From: UBA1181 sp963626555
Lineage (GTDB): Bacteria > Bacteroidota > Bacteroidia > Bacteroidales > Paludibacteraceae
Direction: 5' to 3'
Length of the DNA: 64,000 bases
NCBI GenBank assembly: GCA_963626555.1
Contig: CAVFXQ010000001.1
Location: forward strand, 1-64,000
The notes beneath the pieces were generated by a model. That model was not told the origin of the DNA, did not search any database, and saw nothing but the letters and a program-made list of their open reading frames with translations. Positions 8,677-17,970 of this stretch are shown here, piece by piece (the stretch's first letter is position 1; every line of letters starts with the position of its first letter). The translations under genes and the position numbers were made by a program.

Positions 8677-10785
8677 CTAAATCTCAATGGCTTTCTCCCC
8701 TTTTAAAATCTTATCAAAATCAGACTCTGTTAGACAATATTCCGAACTTCCAGTCAATTCTATTAACGCCTTACGTAATTCTTCTTTGTTATCTGAATTG
8801 TTGGCTCTTTGAATTGCTTTCATTATTATTTCGTTTTTCTCATCAATTTGCTTGATTGTTTGTTGAAATTCCCTTTTCAGCCTTTCAAATTCCTTCTCAT
8901 ACGCTTCTCTTGTAAGTTTAGACTTGATTTGTTCTCTTTGCAAGTAAGTAATGTTTTTTAAAATATCCGATGTTTTTTTTATAGTTTCCTGTACAGTATT
9001 TAGTTGTTCAACGCTGATATCCGCTGAATCTATTCCTAAATTATTTAAGACAGATTGGGATATTTCAAATCCGCTATTCTTCAAATTTGTACATGTATCA
9101 TTGACAAAGTTGTTCACCTGTTCCTCTATTTGCTTTGGAAGTTGATATTCAATTTCTTTTATTTTTCTTACATCCAATAAACTATCATCCAATCTGTCTT
9201 CTAAGATAGCCTTTCCAGCTTGCAACATTGTAATTAACTTCTTCAAATGTTTTAGCACTTCTATCTTTTTATGATTGTCGCACACTAATTTTTCTGCTAT
9301 TCTCTTATTCAATTTTAACAGCTGCAACTTAAGATTTTCATACTCATGTTTTTCATCATCCAAACTTTTCTGATGAGATTTAAAATCTTGTGTTGCCTCG
9401 TATACATCTATTTGAGTCTCTTCGTATGCATCCACTAAAACCCCATTCATTTTGTTCCACTCATACAGTTTTCGTTCATACGACTTGCTATTGAAGATTT
9501 TTCCGATAAACGATGGTTCAGATGGTTTTTCCGACATTGCCTTTTCATACAAGTCTTTTTTTGATGCCAACAGATTATTACAATCCACCAAACGATTGTT
9601 GAAGTAAGAAATCCATTCATTATGATCATTGATAGACTGTTCCAATACTTTCAATCGTTTAATTATTCCATCTCTTTCGGATTTCAAAGAAAGTGTTTCA
9701 TTCGTATATATGCTATCTATCACCTTATTAAGATCTTCAGACATCACTTGATCACAATATCTCAAGAATGTGTCTGCTTGAGGAATTAAAACATCATTCA
9801 TTGTCTTGTGAATTGTTGCTACCCTCATCAAATCCGAATTGATTAATATTCTGTCTTTTACAATACTATCCTTAAACTTCAGAAATTCACGTTCCATTTG
9901 TGTTGTCTTTGTAGCCGCATCCAAATAATGATTCAAAAAAGAGAATGCCGCTGCAACCAATCCTCCATAGACGCTTCCCCCCTTTCCAAGAGATTTACTG
10001 CCCTTCATCCAAACAGGAACTTGCGACATCGTCTTCTGAAAATGTTGTGCTATCTCTCCTATCAAAATCGTGCAATTTTCATCCAATTTATCGTATTGAA
10101 GTTGTTTCTCTTTTTGCATAAGACTGACATCCAACCATTTGATATTGTTAAAATCAAATAATTGAGGAGAAATGACTTTAATTGATTCTCCAAAAACATC
10201 AACTAAAGCAGATGAGTATTGCAAAAACTTGTCATTTATCGAACTTCGAATTAGTAGATAATCACGAACATCAGTTTTCACACATTCTTCTGCATTTTGA
10301 TATTCAAAGACCATCTGACTATAATTTTGCATAAGAGACGCACTCTTCTTCTGTATCTTTTCAATCTCTCCATATCCACTAAATTCTTTTATCAATTCCG
10401 TAGACAATGTTTTGATTTCCAATACATTACTAACTTCCTTTTGTGCGTTCTCAATAGCAGATTCTGTCTTTTCTAAATCTTTCTTTACCAAACATATCGT
10501 CTGAGATCGACCATCTCTGTCTAATGAAATATTCATTTCATACAAATCTACAACGCTCGTCTTTTCATTGTTAGATATAATGGTAACTCGTATGATTTGT
10601 GAATCGTCATATTCTTTGTATGCATTGTAGATGGCTTCACTAAGCGCCATACCGTCTTGTACGTCAAATTTATATTTAGACCGTAATATCGCAGCAACGT
10701 CCGATCGTGTTATCTGTTCTTTTTCTGTATATTGTGAATTAGCAATTTCCTTAATAGCAGAATATAAATCTTTTTCTTTTTTCAT
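8677..10785 (-). CDS. Large coiled-coil protein of unknown function
   Basis: 703 residues from the ATG at 10785; the frame is open further up to a TTG, but that would lie two bases after the preceding stop and lacks support. No known domain is recognised. Residues ~1-75 could be a small helical domain; ~95-220 and ~395-690 are rich in Glu, Lys, Leu and Gln with heptad-like patterns, so long coiled coils are likely. Near 270-300 a glycine-rich stretch (GKGGSVYGGLVAAAF) is the only hydrophobic patch. There is no signal peptide or clear transmembrane anchor, so it looks cytosolic. It follows the POT transporter gene by 24 bp and may share its transcript. A helical-bundle toxin or a scaffold are possible guesses only. 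Confidence 0.75.
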   Translation of the reverse strand: MKKEKDLYSAIKEIANSQYTEKEQITRSDVAAILRSKYKFDVQDGMALSEAIYNAYKEYDDSQIIRVTIISNNEKTSVVDLYEMNISLDRDGRSQTICLVKKDLEKTESAIENAQKEVSNVLEIKTLSTELIKEFSGYGEIEKIQKKSASLMQNYSQMVFEYQNAEECVKTDVRDYLLIRSSINDKFLQYSSALVDVFGESIKVISPQLFDFNNIKWLDVSLMQKEKQLQYDKLDENCTILIGEIAQHFQKTMSQVPVWMKGSKSLGKGGSVYGGLVAAAFSFLNHYLDAATKTTQMEREFLKFKDSIVKDRILINSDLMRVATIHKTMNDVLIPQADTFLRYCDQVMSEDLNKVIDSIYTNETLSLKSERDGIIKRLKVLEQSINDHNEWISYFNNRLVDCNNLLASKKDLYEKAMSEKPSEPSFIGKIFNSKSYERKLYEWNKMNGVLVDAYEETQIDVYEATQDFKSHQKSLDDEKHEYENLKLQLLKLNKRIAEKLVCDNHKKIEVLKHLKKLITMLQAGKAILEDRLDDSLLDVRKIKEIEYQLPKQIEEQVNNFVNDTCTNLKNSGFEISQSVLNNLGIDSADISVEQLNTVQETIKKTSDILKNITYLQREQIKSKLTREAYEKEFERLKREFQQTIKQIDEKNEIIMKAIQRANNSDNKEELRKALIELTGSSEYCLTESDFDKILKGEKAIEI

Positions 10786-10809
10786 AATCAAATTAAATTT
10801 AATAAACAA

Positions 10810-12117
10810 TTATAGAATTCCATGCGATTTTTTTATCAAAATCTTTCGAATACTAAGGAGTATTATTCCCAAAACGACAGAGAAAATAGCAATAGAAAGA
10901 AATATATTGCCAGCACCTAATTTTGTTGTATAAGAGGCTAAAAAACCTCCAAGTATATTTGCAAAAAAACTACTTAGTAGCCAAAAGCCCATCATCAAAG
11001 ATGCTAATTTTATCGGAGCCAATTTTGATACCATTGAAAGTCCAATTGGAGATAAACACAATTCACCTAAGGTATTGAAAAAATAAGCCATCACCATAAA
11101 CATTAAATTTGCTTTTATTGTTTCATCTTCAACATCTCCTCCTCTTTGCAAAACAGCACAATATAAAACAAAGAATCCTATTCCCAAGAGAATCATTCCT
11201 AATGCCATCTTCACTGGAATACTAGGGTTTTTGCCTACTTTAAATAAATGGGTCCATAACATCGTTAGTATAGGTGCAAAAACAACTATAAATAATGGAT
11301 TGACGGACTGAAACCATGCAGTCGGTATTTCAAAACCTCCTACAACTCTGTCGATATATTTATTTGTGTACAACGTCATAGAGCTTCCTGCTTGTTCAAA
11401 ACCAGCAAAGAAAAATATGCTGAAAAGCACAAAAACTAATATGACTCGAACTCTATCTTTTTCTTCTTTAGTTAATTGTTTCTGTCCTTCATTCTCTTTT
11501 GAAACTACAACTTCAGGTTTTAAACCAAGGTCTCCTAATAACCTTTTCCCAAAAATTTGATATAAAACCAAACCAATAAATAGTCCTACCGCAGCAACTA
11601 AAAATCCATATCTAAATCCATATTGCAATGCAAAATAGCCTGCAATGAGAGGAGAAAAAAACGCTCCAACGTTGATTCCCATATAAAAAATCGTATATGC
11701 CGAATCTCTTCTTATGTCTTCTGGCGAATACAATTTACCAACGATAACTGAGATATTAGGCTTAAAAAAGCCATTACCAATTACCAATAAAAATAAACCT
11801 ATATAAAGAAAAGTTAAGCTTGATTCGTAAAATAAACTCAACTGACCCAATATCATTGTAATTGCTCCTATCGTGATGGAGCGACGTTGGCCGATATAAT
11901 TATCGGCCAACCACCCTCCTATCAATGGTGTGAAATATACAAGACCTGTAAAGACTCCATATAAAAGAGACGCATTACTTTCTGTAAATTCTAAACCTCC
12001 ATCTATGAGAGATTTAGTAAGGTATAGAACCAACAACGCCCGCATTCCATAGTAACTAAAACGTTCCCACATTTCAGTCGCAGAAAGCAGATAGAGTGCT
12101 TTTGTGGTCTTGTCCAT
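10810..12117 (-). CDS. Proton-dependent oligopeptide transporter (POT/PTR family)
   Basis: 435 residues with about 12 transmembrane helices. The family signature is at the N-terminus, ATEMWERFSYYGMRALL (ExxERFxYY, proton coupling and peptide binding), and a second conserved segment reads FFKPNISVIVGKLY. It imports di- and tripeptides with protons across the inner membrane. It is shorter than many family members (about 450-550) because loops are short; nothing seems missing. It lies 5 bp after floA and 24 bp before the coiled-coil gene on the same strand. Confidence 0.88.
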   Translation of the reverse strand: MDKTTKALYLLSATEMWERFSYYGMRALLVLYLTKSLIDGGLEFTESNASLLYGVFTGLVYFTPLIGGWLADNYIGQRRSITIGAITMILGQLSLFYESSLTFLYIGLFLLVIGNGFFKPNISVIVGKLYSPEDIRRDSAYTIFYMGINVGAFFSPLIAGYFALQYGFRYGFLVAAVGLFIGLVLYQIFGKRLLGDLGLKPEVVVSKENEGQKQLTKEEKDRVRVILVFVLFSIFFFAGFEQAGSSMTLYTNKYIDRVVGGFEIPTAWFQSVNPLFIVVFAPILTMLWTHLFKVGKNPSIPVKMALGMILLGIGFFVLYCAVLQRGGDVEDETIKANLMFMVMAYFFNTLGELCLSPIGLSMVSKLAPIKLASLMMGFWLLSSFFANILGGFLASYTTKLGAGNIFLSIAIFSVVLGIILLSIRKILIKKSHGIL

Positions 12118-12122
12118 CTTGA

Positions 12123-13112
12123 TTAATGTTTATTGTCTTCAGCTTTTTTACCTGGTGTACCAATGGCATTACGCATTGCGGTATCTGCTTCAATGTTCTT
12201 CATCTTATAATAATCCATAATTCCCAAATTGCCATTTCTAAATGCTTCTGCCATCGCTTTTGGAACTTCTGCTTCCGCTTCAATTACTCGAGCTCTTGCT
12301 TCTTGTGCCTTTGCTTTATTTTCCTGTTCCGCAGCCACCGCCATTGCACGACGCTCCTCAGCCTTTGCTTGCGCAATGTTCTTATCGGCTTGCGCTTGAT
12401 CTATTTGCAATTGTGCACCGATATTTTTTCCTACATCAATGTCTGCAATATCAATAGAAAGTATCTCGAATGCCGTTCCCGCATCTAATCCTTTTTTTAA
12501 CACCAACTTAGAAATTGAGTCTGGATTTTCCAATACAGCTTTATGCGATTCACTGGATCCAATTGACGATACTATTCCCTCACCTACACGTGCCAAAACA
12601 GTCTCTTCTCCTGCTCCTCCAACCAACTGCTGCAAATTTGTTCGAACAGTGACTCTAGCCTTAGCCACTAATTGGATTCCATCTTTTGCAACTGCTGTAA
12701 CTGGCGGTGTGTCAATTACTTTCGGATTCACGGACATCTGAACAGCCTCTAAGACATCTCTTCCTGCCAAATCTATAGACGTGGCGGTATTGAAATTTAA
12801 ATCCATATTGGCCTTCGAGGCTGAAACCAAGGCATGAACAACATTGGCAACGTGTCCACCTGCCAAATAATGTGCTTCCAATCCATCTCTCGTTATCGTT
12901 TTCAATCCTGCTTTGTGAGCCTCAATCATACACTCAACAATCAATTTTGGCGGAACATTACGAATTCGAGAAACAAATAATTGCACTAACGATACGTTAA
13001 CTCCAGATACTTTCGCTGATAACCACAGCATAACTGGAAAAAAATGTACGATAACCGCCAATATGATAATGCATATCACCACGGCTACCACAAGAAAAAC
13101 TAATGTTGTCAT
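12123..13112 (-). CDS. floA: Flotillin-like protein FloA
   Basis: 329 residues, the standard length. A hydrophobic hairpin (about 3-38) inserts in the membrane; an SPFH-type middle is followed by an Ala/Glu-rich coiled coil at about 230-285 (QAQADKNIAQAKAEERRAMA). The stretch SRIRNVPPKLIVECMIEAHK is highly characteristic of FloA/UPF0365. In other bacteria it organises functional membrane microdomains. Located between the prenyltransferase and POT genes on the same strand with gaps of 20 and 5 bp, consistent with one operon. Confidence 0.93.
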   Translation of the reverse strand: MTTLVFLVVAVVICIIILAVIVHFFPVMLWLSAKVSGVNVSLVQLFVSRIRNVPPKLIVECMIEAHKAGLKTITRDGLEAHYLAGGHVANVVHALVSASKANMDLNFNTATSIDLAGRDVLEAVQMSVNPKVIDTPPVTAVAKDGIQLVAKARVTVRTNLQQLVGGAGEETVLARVGEGIVSSIGSSESHKAVLENPDSISKLVLKKGLDAGTAFEILSIDIADIDVGKNIGAQLQIDQAQADKNIAQAKAEERRAMAVAAEQENKAKAQEARARVIEAEAEVPKAMAEAFRNGNLGIMDYYKMKNIEADTAMRNAIGTPGKKAEDNKH

Positions 13113-13132
13113 ATTATTTAATTTTTATATTA

Positions 13133-14080
13133 TTAAAATGATAACGTAAAACCGTAAGCCACACTTATAGCAAATAAAACCAGTATATATTTACAAATAA
13201 GTCTATAATCTCCAACATTTTGTGCCTTCGCAATAATATAGTAAAGGCTTAGACATGGTATTACCATTCCACATATATAGAACCTCAATGTTGACGTGGC
13301 TTGCAACTCTGGATAAACATAGATTAAAACACCAATACCTACCCACATTAGCGTAATCCAAACATAAAGAATGATCTTCGTGACACCTATACCGAAAACA
13401 ACCGGAAACGAATGACATTCCAATTCTCGATCTCCTGCAACAGTCGCTATGTCTTTTACAACTTCAATCATAAATGTCCACATAAACGATAGTAATGCAA
13501 AACCACCCATCATCAAATAGCAACGACTCGTCAGAAAATCTAAATCTGGTGATATATTATATTCTAACTCCATAAATCGATTTTGAAACAAAGCCACCAT
13601 CATTGGTACCAATGCCATTAACAACGCAACAATAACATTGCCCAAGACCAACATCCTCTTATACGATGAAGAATAAAACCATAATATTCCTGCTATGAAA
13701 AGCATAACCATTGCATAATTGAACGAACGAGCATGCCAACATAGCATTATTGAAAAACCAATCCCTATAACTGTCAACACAATATAGAGAGTCATAGCCG
13801 TATGCTTATCTAAAGTTCTTCCAACGACCCTGGTAACAGGTCTATTGATTTGATCTATTCTCAAATCAAAATAATCATTGATAACAAACCCTCCTGCGGC
13901 AATAAAGACGGATGCCAACACAAGATTTACTATATCTAACGTATGAATGACGGGTTCTACGCCATACGACCTCAAAAAAGGCGTTATGACGAAATAGAAC
14001 ATCACTATCTGAAAAAAAGCCACCAACAATAATGTCGGTACATGTAATAACCTTATATAATCTTTTATTTTTTCTTTCAT
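13133..14080 (-). CDS. UbiA family prenyltransferase
   Basis: 315 residues with eight or nine hydrophobic helices. The first aspartate-rich motif is NDYFDLRIDQINRPVTR and the second VKDIATVAGDRELECHSFP, both needed for Mg-prenyl diphosphate binding in the UbiA superfamily. The nearest group by these motifs is the geranylgeranylglycerol-phosphate geranylgeranyltransferase-like proteins common in Bacteroidetes; the acceptor is not certain. It sits 12 bp after the KdsC-like phosphatase gene. Confidence 0.85.
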   Translation of the reverse strand: MKEKIKDYIRLLHVPTLLLVAFFQIVMFYFVITPFLRSYGVEPVIHTLDIVNLVLASVFIAAGGFVINDYFDLRIDQINRPVTRVVGRTLDKHTAMTLYIVLTVIGIGFSIMLCWHARSFNYAMVMLFIAGILWFYSSSYKRMLVLGNVIVALLMALVPMMVALFQNRFMELEYNISPDLDFLTSRCYLMMGGFALLSFMWTFMIEVVKDIATVAGDRELECHSFPVVFGIGVTKIILYVWITLMWVGIGVLIYVYPELQATSTLRFYICGMVIPCLSLYYIIAKAQNVGDYRLICKYILVLFAISVAYGFTLSF

Positions 14081-14092
14081 TTGAATCTCTGA

Positions 14093-14611
14093 TTACCAAC
14101 CAAAAGCATCTGCATTATCCAACCAATCTCCATTGGCTTTCATCACCTGCTCTATCACGTCTCTTCCACAACCACAGCCTCCCTTCATAGGAGAAACATA
14201 GCGAGAGATGGCCTTTATTTCCGAACAAGCATCTGCCGGACAACACGGATATCCACACATTTTCATCACCTCATAATCGGGTATGTCATCGCCCATATAA
14301 AGTATCTCTTCTGCTTTTAAATTATATTTCTTTAAAAAATCATTGAATTGCTCCATCTTGTAGGCTGCTCCCATGTAAATATCTTCAATGCCTAATCCAG
14401 CAAAGCGTTTTCGTATGGCTTCCGTACGACCTCCTGTGATTATAGCCAAACGATAACCTCTCCTAACAGCCAACTGCATTGCATATCCATCCTTTATATT
14501 TACCATTCTCATTGGCTCCCCAGATGGATGTAAAGGAACACAATCCGATGAAAGTACGCCATCTACATCAAAAACTAAAGCTTTTACTTTCTGCAACTCG
14601 TCCTTAAACAT
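14093..14611 (-). CDS. HAD-family phosphatase, KdsC/YrbI type
   Basis: 172 residues. HAD motif I is VFDVDGVLSSD (nucleophile Asp and acid/base Asp), motif II is IITGG, and the acidic motif is YMGDDIPDYEVM. Size and the short C-terminal tail match KDO-8-phosphate phosphatase (KdsC) type enzymes, which lack a large cap and form tetramers. Role in KDO synthesis is inferred from the family; no other KDO gene is nearby. The gene starts 1 bp after the stop of the DUF2520 gene, so coupling is likely. Confidence 0.85.
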   Translation of the reverse strand: MFKDELQKVKALVFDVDGVLSSDCVPLHPSGEPMRMVNIKDGYAMQLAVRRGYRLAIITGGRTEAIRKRFAGLGIEDIYMGAAYKMEQFNDFLKKYNLKAEEILYMGDDIPDYEVMKMCGYPCCPADACSEIKAISRYVSPMKGGCGCGRDVIEQVMKANGDWLDNADAFGW

Positions 14612-14612
14612 T

Positions 14613-15398
14613 TTACATAGTTTTTTTCGTCATTTCATATATGGATTCCGACATCATCTTATATATCTTCAAAAGATTCTCGTCCTCCTTCAACATAGAC
14701 AGATGCATCTCAATCACATTTCTGTCATTGCGAACCGCAGGTCCTGATTGTGCCTCTTTCGGCGACATATAATGAACTTTCTCTGCAGTCTCGTCTATTA
14801 ATGGGAGAAGAACTTCAAAAGGCACATTGGCAGATTGAACAAGATCTGACCCTAATGCATATACATGATTGGCAAAATTTGATACGAATACCGCTGCCAA
14901 ATGTATCTTTTTTCGGTCTTCTGAACTTACAATATACGACTTTGTATTAAATTTTTCCGCTATATTACTCAGATTTTCAACAACTTGACTATTAGATCCC
15001 TCTATCAAGAATGGAACTTTTGAAAAATTGACTTCCTTCTTCTTTGAAAAAGTTTGCATCGGATACAAGACACCATAATTCTCCGCATATCGGGCTAAAA
15101 TATCCAATGGCATACTACCAGCAGTATGCACTAAAATCTTTCCTTTTGAAAATCCTTTTGTCTTACTTAAAACTTCCGTTATCACGGAATCTTTCAGAGC
15201 ACAAACATATAAATCAGCCTCTGTAGTAAGCATATCAGCATTTGTTGTATAGGCACATTGTAAAGCCTTCGCCAAAGATTTAGCTGAATCTTCTGTGCGA
15301 CTATAGATTTGGACAATATCATACCCCTCTATTCGCATGGCCTTAGACAACTGTGTCGCCAATTTACCCGCACCTATAAAACAAACCTTCTGTACCAT
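14613..15398 (-). CDS. Rossmann-fold and DUF2520 domain oxidoreductase
   Basis: 261 residues from the ATG at 15398; an upstream TTG would add 8 residues but would overlap the preceding gene. N-terminal nucleotide-binding motif VCFIGAGKLATQL with a Rossmann half (1-125), then a helical DUF2520 half (about 130-255) with KIHLAAVFVSNFANHVYAL. The family is related to F420/NADP-dependent reductases and 6-phosphogluconate-dehydrogenase-like proteins; substrate unknown. It belongs to the run with the phosphatase and prenyltransferase genes, an arrangement often seen in Bacteroidetes. Confidence 0.85.
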   Translation of the reverse strand: MVQKVCFIGAGKLATQLSKAMRIEGYDIVQIYSRTEDSAKSLAKALQCAYTTNADMLTTEADLYVCALKDSVITEVLSKTKGFSKGKILVHTAGSMPLDILARYAENYGVLYPMQTFSKKKEVNFSKVPFLIEGSNSQVVENLSNIAEKFNTKSYIVSSEDRKKIHLAAVFVSNFANHVYALGSDLVQSANVPFEVLLPLIDETAEKVHYMSPKEAQSGPAVRNDRNVIEMHLSMLKEDENLLKIYKMMSESIYEMTKKTM

Positions 15399-15409
15399 AT
15401 CAATCCTAA

Positions 15410-15781
15410 TCACAAGTGACAATCTGTGCCATCCTCATTATCATTTACCTCCTCGTTAGACTTATTCTTATGTACTTTATAAATCAAGAACGCTCCAATT
15501 AAAATCATTAAAAGAGGTAAAAACAAGTTTGAATGCACAAACAAAAAACGTGCAAAATTAGGCACCCATACTGCAACACTAATCAACGCCATTACAGCGG
15601 CAACCTTATAGTCTTTCCCTATCAAGAAAATCAATGTCAGGTAAATCGGGAATACTTTAGCATTAAAAATGTTATACAAAAAACAACCGCTTGGTATAAC
15701 ATTCAATTCGTAAATCAAATAGAGTATTCCAAAGAAAACAAATGAAATACCCACCATCATTTTTCTGCTTAATTCTATCAT
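15410..15781 (-). CDS. Small membrane protein, LiaI/LiaF-like transmembrane region
   Basis: 123 residues with four hydrophobic helices (about 8-26, 42-57, 60-80, 86-102) and an acidic, His/Cys-ended tail. The pattern GISFVFFGILYLIYELNVIP, a glycine followed by a loop and paired helices, resembles the LiaI-LiaF-like/DUF5668 transmembrane family of unknown or envelope-stress role. The downstream gene begins 11 bp after its stop. Assignment is by topology and short motif only. Confidence 0.6.
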   Translation of the reverse strand: MIELSRKMMVGISFVFFGILYLIYELNVIPSGCFLYNIFNAKVFPIYLTLIFLIGKDYKVAAVMALISVAVWVPNFARFLFVHSNLFLPLLMILIGAFLIYKVHKNKSNEEVNDNEDGTDCHL

Positions 15782-15821
15782 AATCCTGATTTTTGACTAT
15801 GTAAACTTTCAATCGCTAAGA

Positions 15822-16349
15822 TCAAAATGTTTCTCTTTTTACTTTTTCCCACTTCAAGCGTGACTCGTCAAAAGGATTTTTCTCCTCTGACTTATAGCCA
15901 ATTGCAATAATACATTCTATACGAAGATTTTTCGGCGCATTAATAATGTCTCGCAGATAATCCTCCGTAGTCTGCTCTTCATTTTTCATTCGATTTCTAA
16001 CTTGCACCCAACAAGATCCAAGCCCCAAATCCTCAGCAGCCAACTGTATGTACGACGCAGCAATCGTCGCATCCTCCACCCAAACATCACTCAACGTCTC
16101 ATCTGCCAAAACTATGATTGCCATAGGCGCTCCATCTAAAAAACTGCATCCCATATCACGACAAACAGACATCTGAAGAATCTCATCTTGATCCGTCACA
16201 ACTACAAACTGCCATGGCTGACACCGCTTAGAAGAAGGTGCCATCAATGCGGCTTTTAATATTTCATCTAACTTGTCCTCCTCCACAGGTCGATCCGTGA
16301 AACGACGGATACTTCTGCGCTTCTGCGCCAATTCTGTAAACGTACTCAT
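15822..16349 (-). CDS. Nitroreductase family protein
   Basis: 175 residues. N-terminal AQKRRSIRRFTDRPVE carries the FMN-phosphate binding RRSIR signature, followed by LMAPSSKRCQPWQFVVV and later ASYIQLAAEDLGLGSCWV, a typical nitroreductase core. These enzymes are FMN-dependent NAD(P)H oxidoreductases, usually dimers. The substrate is not evident. Gaps of about 40 bp on both sides leave operon membership open. Confidence 0.9.
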   Translation of the reverse strand: MSTFTELAQKRRSIRRFTDRPVEEDKLDEILKAALMAPSSKRCQPWQFVVVTDQDEILQMSVCRDMGCSFLDGAPMAIIVLADETLSDVWVEDATIAASYIQLAAEDLGLGSCWVQVRNRMKNEEQTTEDYLRDIINAPKNLRIECIIAIGYKSEEKNPFDESRLKWEKVKRETF

Positions 16350-16385
16350 CTTATTATATCGTAAGTTTTTTTCTTATTCGGGATA

Positions 16386-16829
16386 TTACTCCCCATTATG
16401 CAAATACGAACTAACCGCCTCATTAAACTTGTCAGAAATGAAAACATTTCCTAAAATGCCCAATCCAACTGTTGCCTCCTCTCCATTATATCGAATTTTT
16501 GTCAATGAAAAAAAAGCACAATCGTCGGAATACACCATCTCATCAACAATGTTTTCAACAACCGCATCGCCTAAGAAACTATTGAAGATAGTACTGAACA
16601 AGCCCCCTTTCTTCTTCGTTGACTTAGTCGTTTGCTCATCATCACCTTCACTCAATCCACCTATCAATGATTTTAACTGGTCATCTTTTGACTCAACTTT
16701 AGTCTGTAGATCTTCACGCAAAACCTTCTTTGCCTCCTCTCTGTGTTTGCTCTCTTCTGGATTTGTTGCAAACAAAATTGCCAAGAAGCAAACAATCAAT
16801 CCTATAACAGAAATTTTTTTCACACTCAT
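16386..16829 (-). CDS. DUF4359-like exported or membrane-anchored protein
   Basis: 147 residues. One N-terminal hydrophobic segment (about 5-21, KISVIGLIVCFLAILFATNP) followed at once by NPEESKHREE matches the beginning of DUF4359 proteins. A charged linker with Lys/Thr runs (about 65-75) separates it from a C-terminal part (SLTKIRYNGEEATVGLGILG). It may be a signal anchor rather than a cleaved peptide. Function unknown. It is divergent from the lipoprotein gene at 16937. Confidence 0.6.
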   Translation of the reverse strand: MSVKKISVIGLIVCFLAILFATNPEESKHREEAKKVLREDLQTKVESKDDQLKSLIGGLSEGDDEQTTKSTKKKGGLFSTIFNSFLGDAVVENIVDEMVYSDDCAFFSLTKIRYNGEEATVGLGILGNVFISDKFNEAVSSYLHNGE

Positions 16830-16909
16830 ATCATATAGTTGTTTACTTGTTAAACTTACTTTAAACTCATAAATTTTCGCTAAGATACAAATATTCTACT
16901 TCTATAACG

Positions 16910-16917
16910 TATATTTG
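16910..16917 (+). promoter_or_regulatory. -7 promoter element
   Basis: TATATTTG, a consensus TAnnTTTG box, 20 bp before the ATG at 16937, giving a very short leader. No TTG is found 20 bp upstream. Confidence 0.45.
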
Positions 16918-16936
16918 CCGACATATTTTTAGACTT

Positions 16937-17947
16937 ATGACATATTTTAAAAACATTTCAATCATATTATTTGCACTATTTCAGATTGTTGCTTGTTCAA
17001 ACATTCAATCTAAAGATAACGGGGGGGGTGAAAGTGTAAAAATTTCAACCATTGGCTCAACAAAAACTACTTCTCTAAAGAGTATGAAAGCATCAGATAT
17101 ATTAAAGAGACTCAGGAAAGGTGAGAATATTCAAGTTTTCAACGCAATGATTGAGGGCGATTTAGATTTCACCGAAGCTTCATCTCCTGCACTTACTTCT
17201 CAAAATCAGTTTACATCAGACATAGCACAACATATTTCTTTTTTTAACTGTGTTTTCTCTGGAAAAGTGATTGCATACAAGAAAGTGATTGACAAAAACG
17301 CTTTTTTTTATCGCACTCGCTTTGGTGGAAATCTATGTTTTTTTGGTTGTGATTTTCATAATATAGTAAATTTCAGAAATGCAACAGTCTACGGAGATGT
17401 TTATTTCCCTAATTGTCAATTTTTCAATGATGCTTCTTTTGATTGGATGCTGATAAATGGAACGCAAGTTAATTTCGTCTCAGCAACAGCCTCTAAAAAA
17501 TTTGATTTTTCAAATACTGTTGTTCGTGGAAATATATCTTTTATGGACGCTAAATTTGCAGAGGATGCTTCATTTCCAGGTTTAAAGGCTGAAGATCTGA
17601 ATTTCAACAACATTAGTGTAGGTGGACAATTCCGTTTATCTGAATCCAAAATTTCAGGTATTATAATGTTCAATTATGCAATGGTAGAAGGCGAAACCTT
17701 GCTTTCTTATTCTAAGTTTGATGACAAAGTTAACATAATTCAATCTACTTTTGAAGGGGATTTTTCAATTCAAGAATCTGTGTTCTTTGGGAAAACCAAA
17801 ATGAACCGATCTATATTCAAAAAAAATATAATTACAGAAAACGCTATTTTTGATTTAATCCCTGAAATGATGGACATTGAAAAGAAATCGGAAGATCAAA
17901 TTGCAGTGGAAGTGAAAAACTCAACAACTATTTTACTTAACCATTAA
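16937..17947 (+). CDS. Surface-type lipoprotein with pentapeptide-like beta-helix repeats
   Basis: 336 residues. Lipoprotein signal with lipobox IVAC at about 17-20. Residues ~80-310 show a repeating pattern every five residues with Phe or Leu at the centre (for example FNCVF, FYRTRFGGNLCFFGC, VYGDVYFPNCQFF), the mark of pentapeptide-repeat right-handed beta helices. Right after the lipobox is a run of eight G (17021-17028), encoding three Gly at about residues 29-31; such a tract in an AT-rich gene could slip and switch the frame. Function of the helix is unknown. Confidence 0.75.
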   Translation: MTYFKNISIILFALFQIVACSNIQSKDNGGGESVKISTIGSTKTTSLKSMKASDILKRLRKGENIQVFNAMIEGDLDFTEASSPALTSQNQFTSDIAQHISFFNCVFSGKVIAYKKVIDKNAFFYRTRFGGNLCFFGCDFHNIVNFRNATVYGDVYFPNCQFFNDASFDWMLINGTQVNFVSATASKKFDFSNTVVRGNISFMDAKFAEDASFPGLKAEDLNFNNISVGGQFRLSESKISGIIMFNYAMVEGETLLSYSKFDDKVNIIQSTFEGDFSIQESVFFGKTKMNRSIFKKNIITENAIFDLIPEMMDIEKKSEDQIAVEVKNSTTILLNH

Positions 17948-17970
17948 TTTTTTTCTATTATGAAATAGAA

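Noticed and set aside
8655..8855. Short plus-strand frame overlapping the end of the coiled-coil gene
   Set aside because: It lies inside the reverse strand of a long, well-supported gene and has no start context or known motif.
10786..10809. TTG start eight codons above the ATG of the coiled-coil protein
   Set aside because: It begins at the base after the POT stop codon; the ATG at 10785 fits a normal leader.
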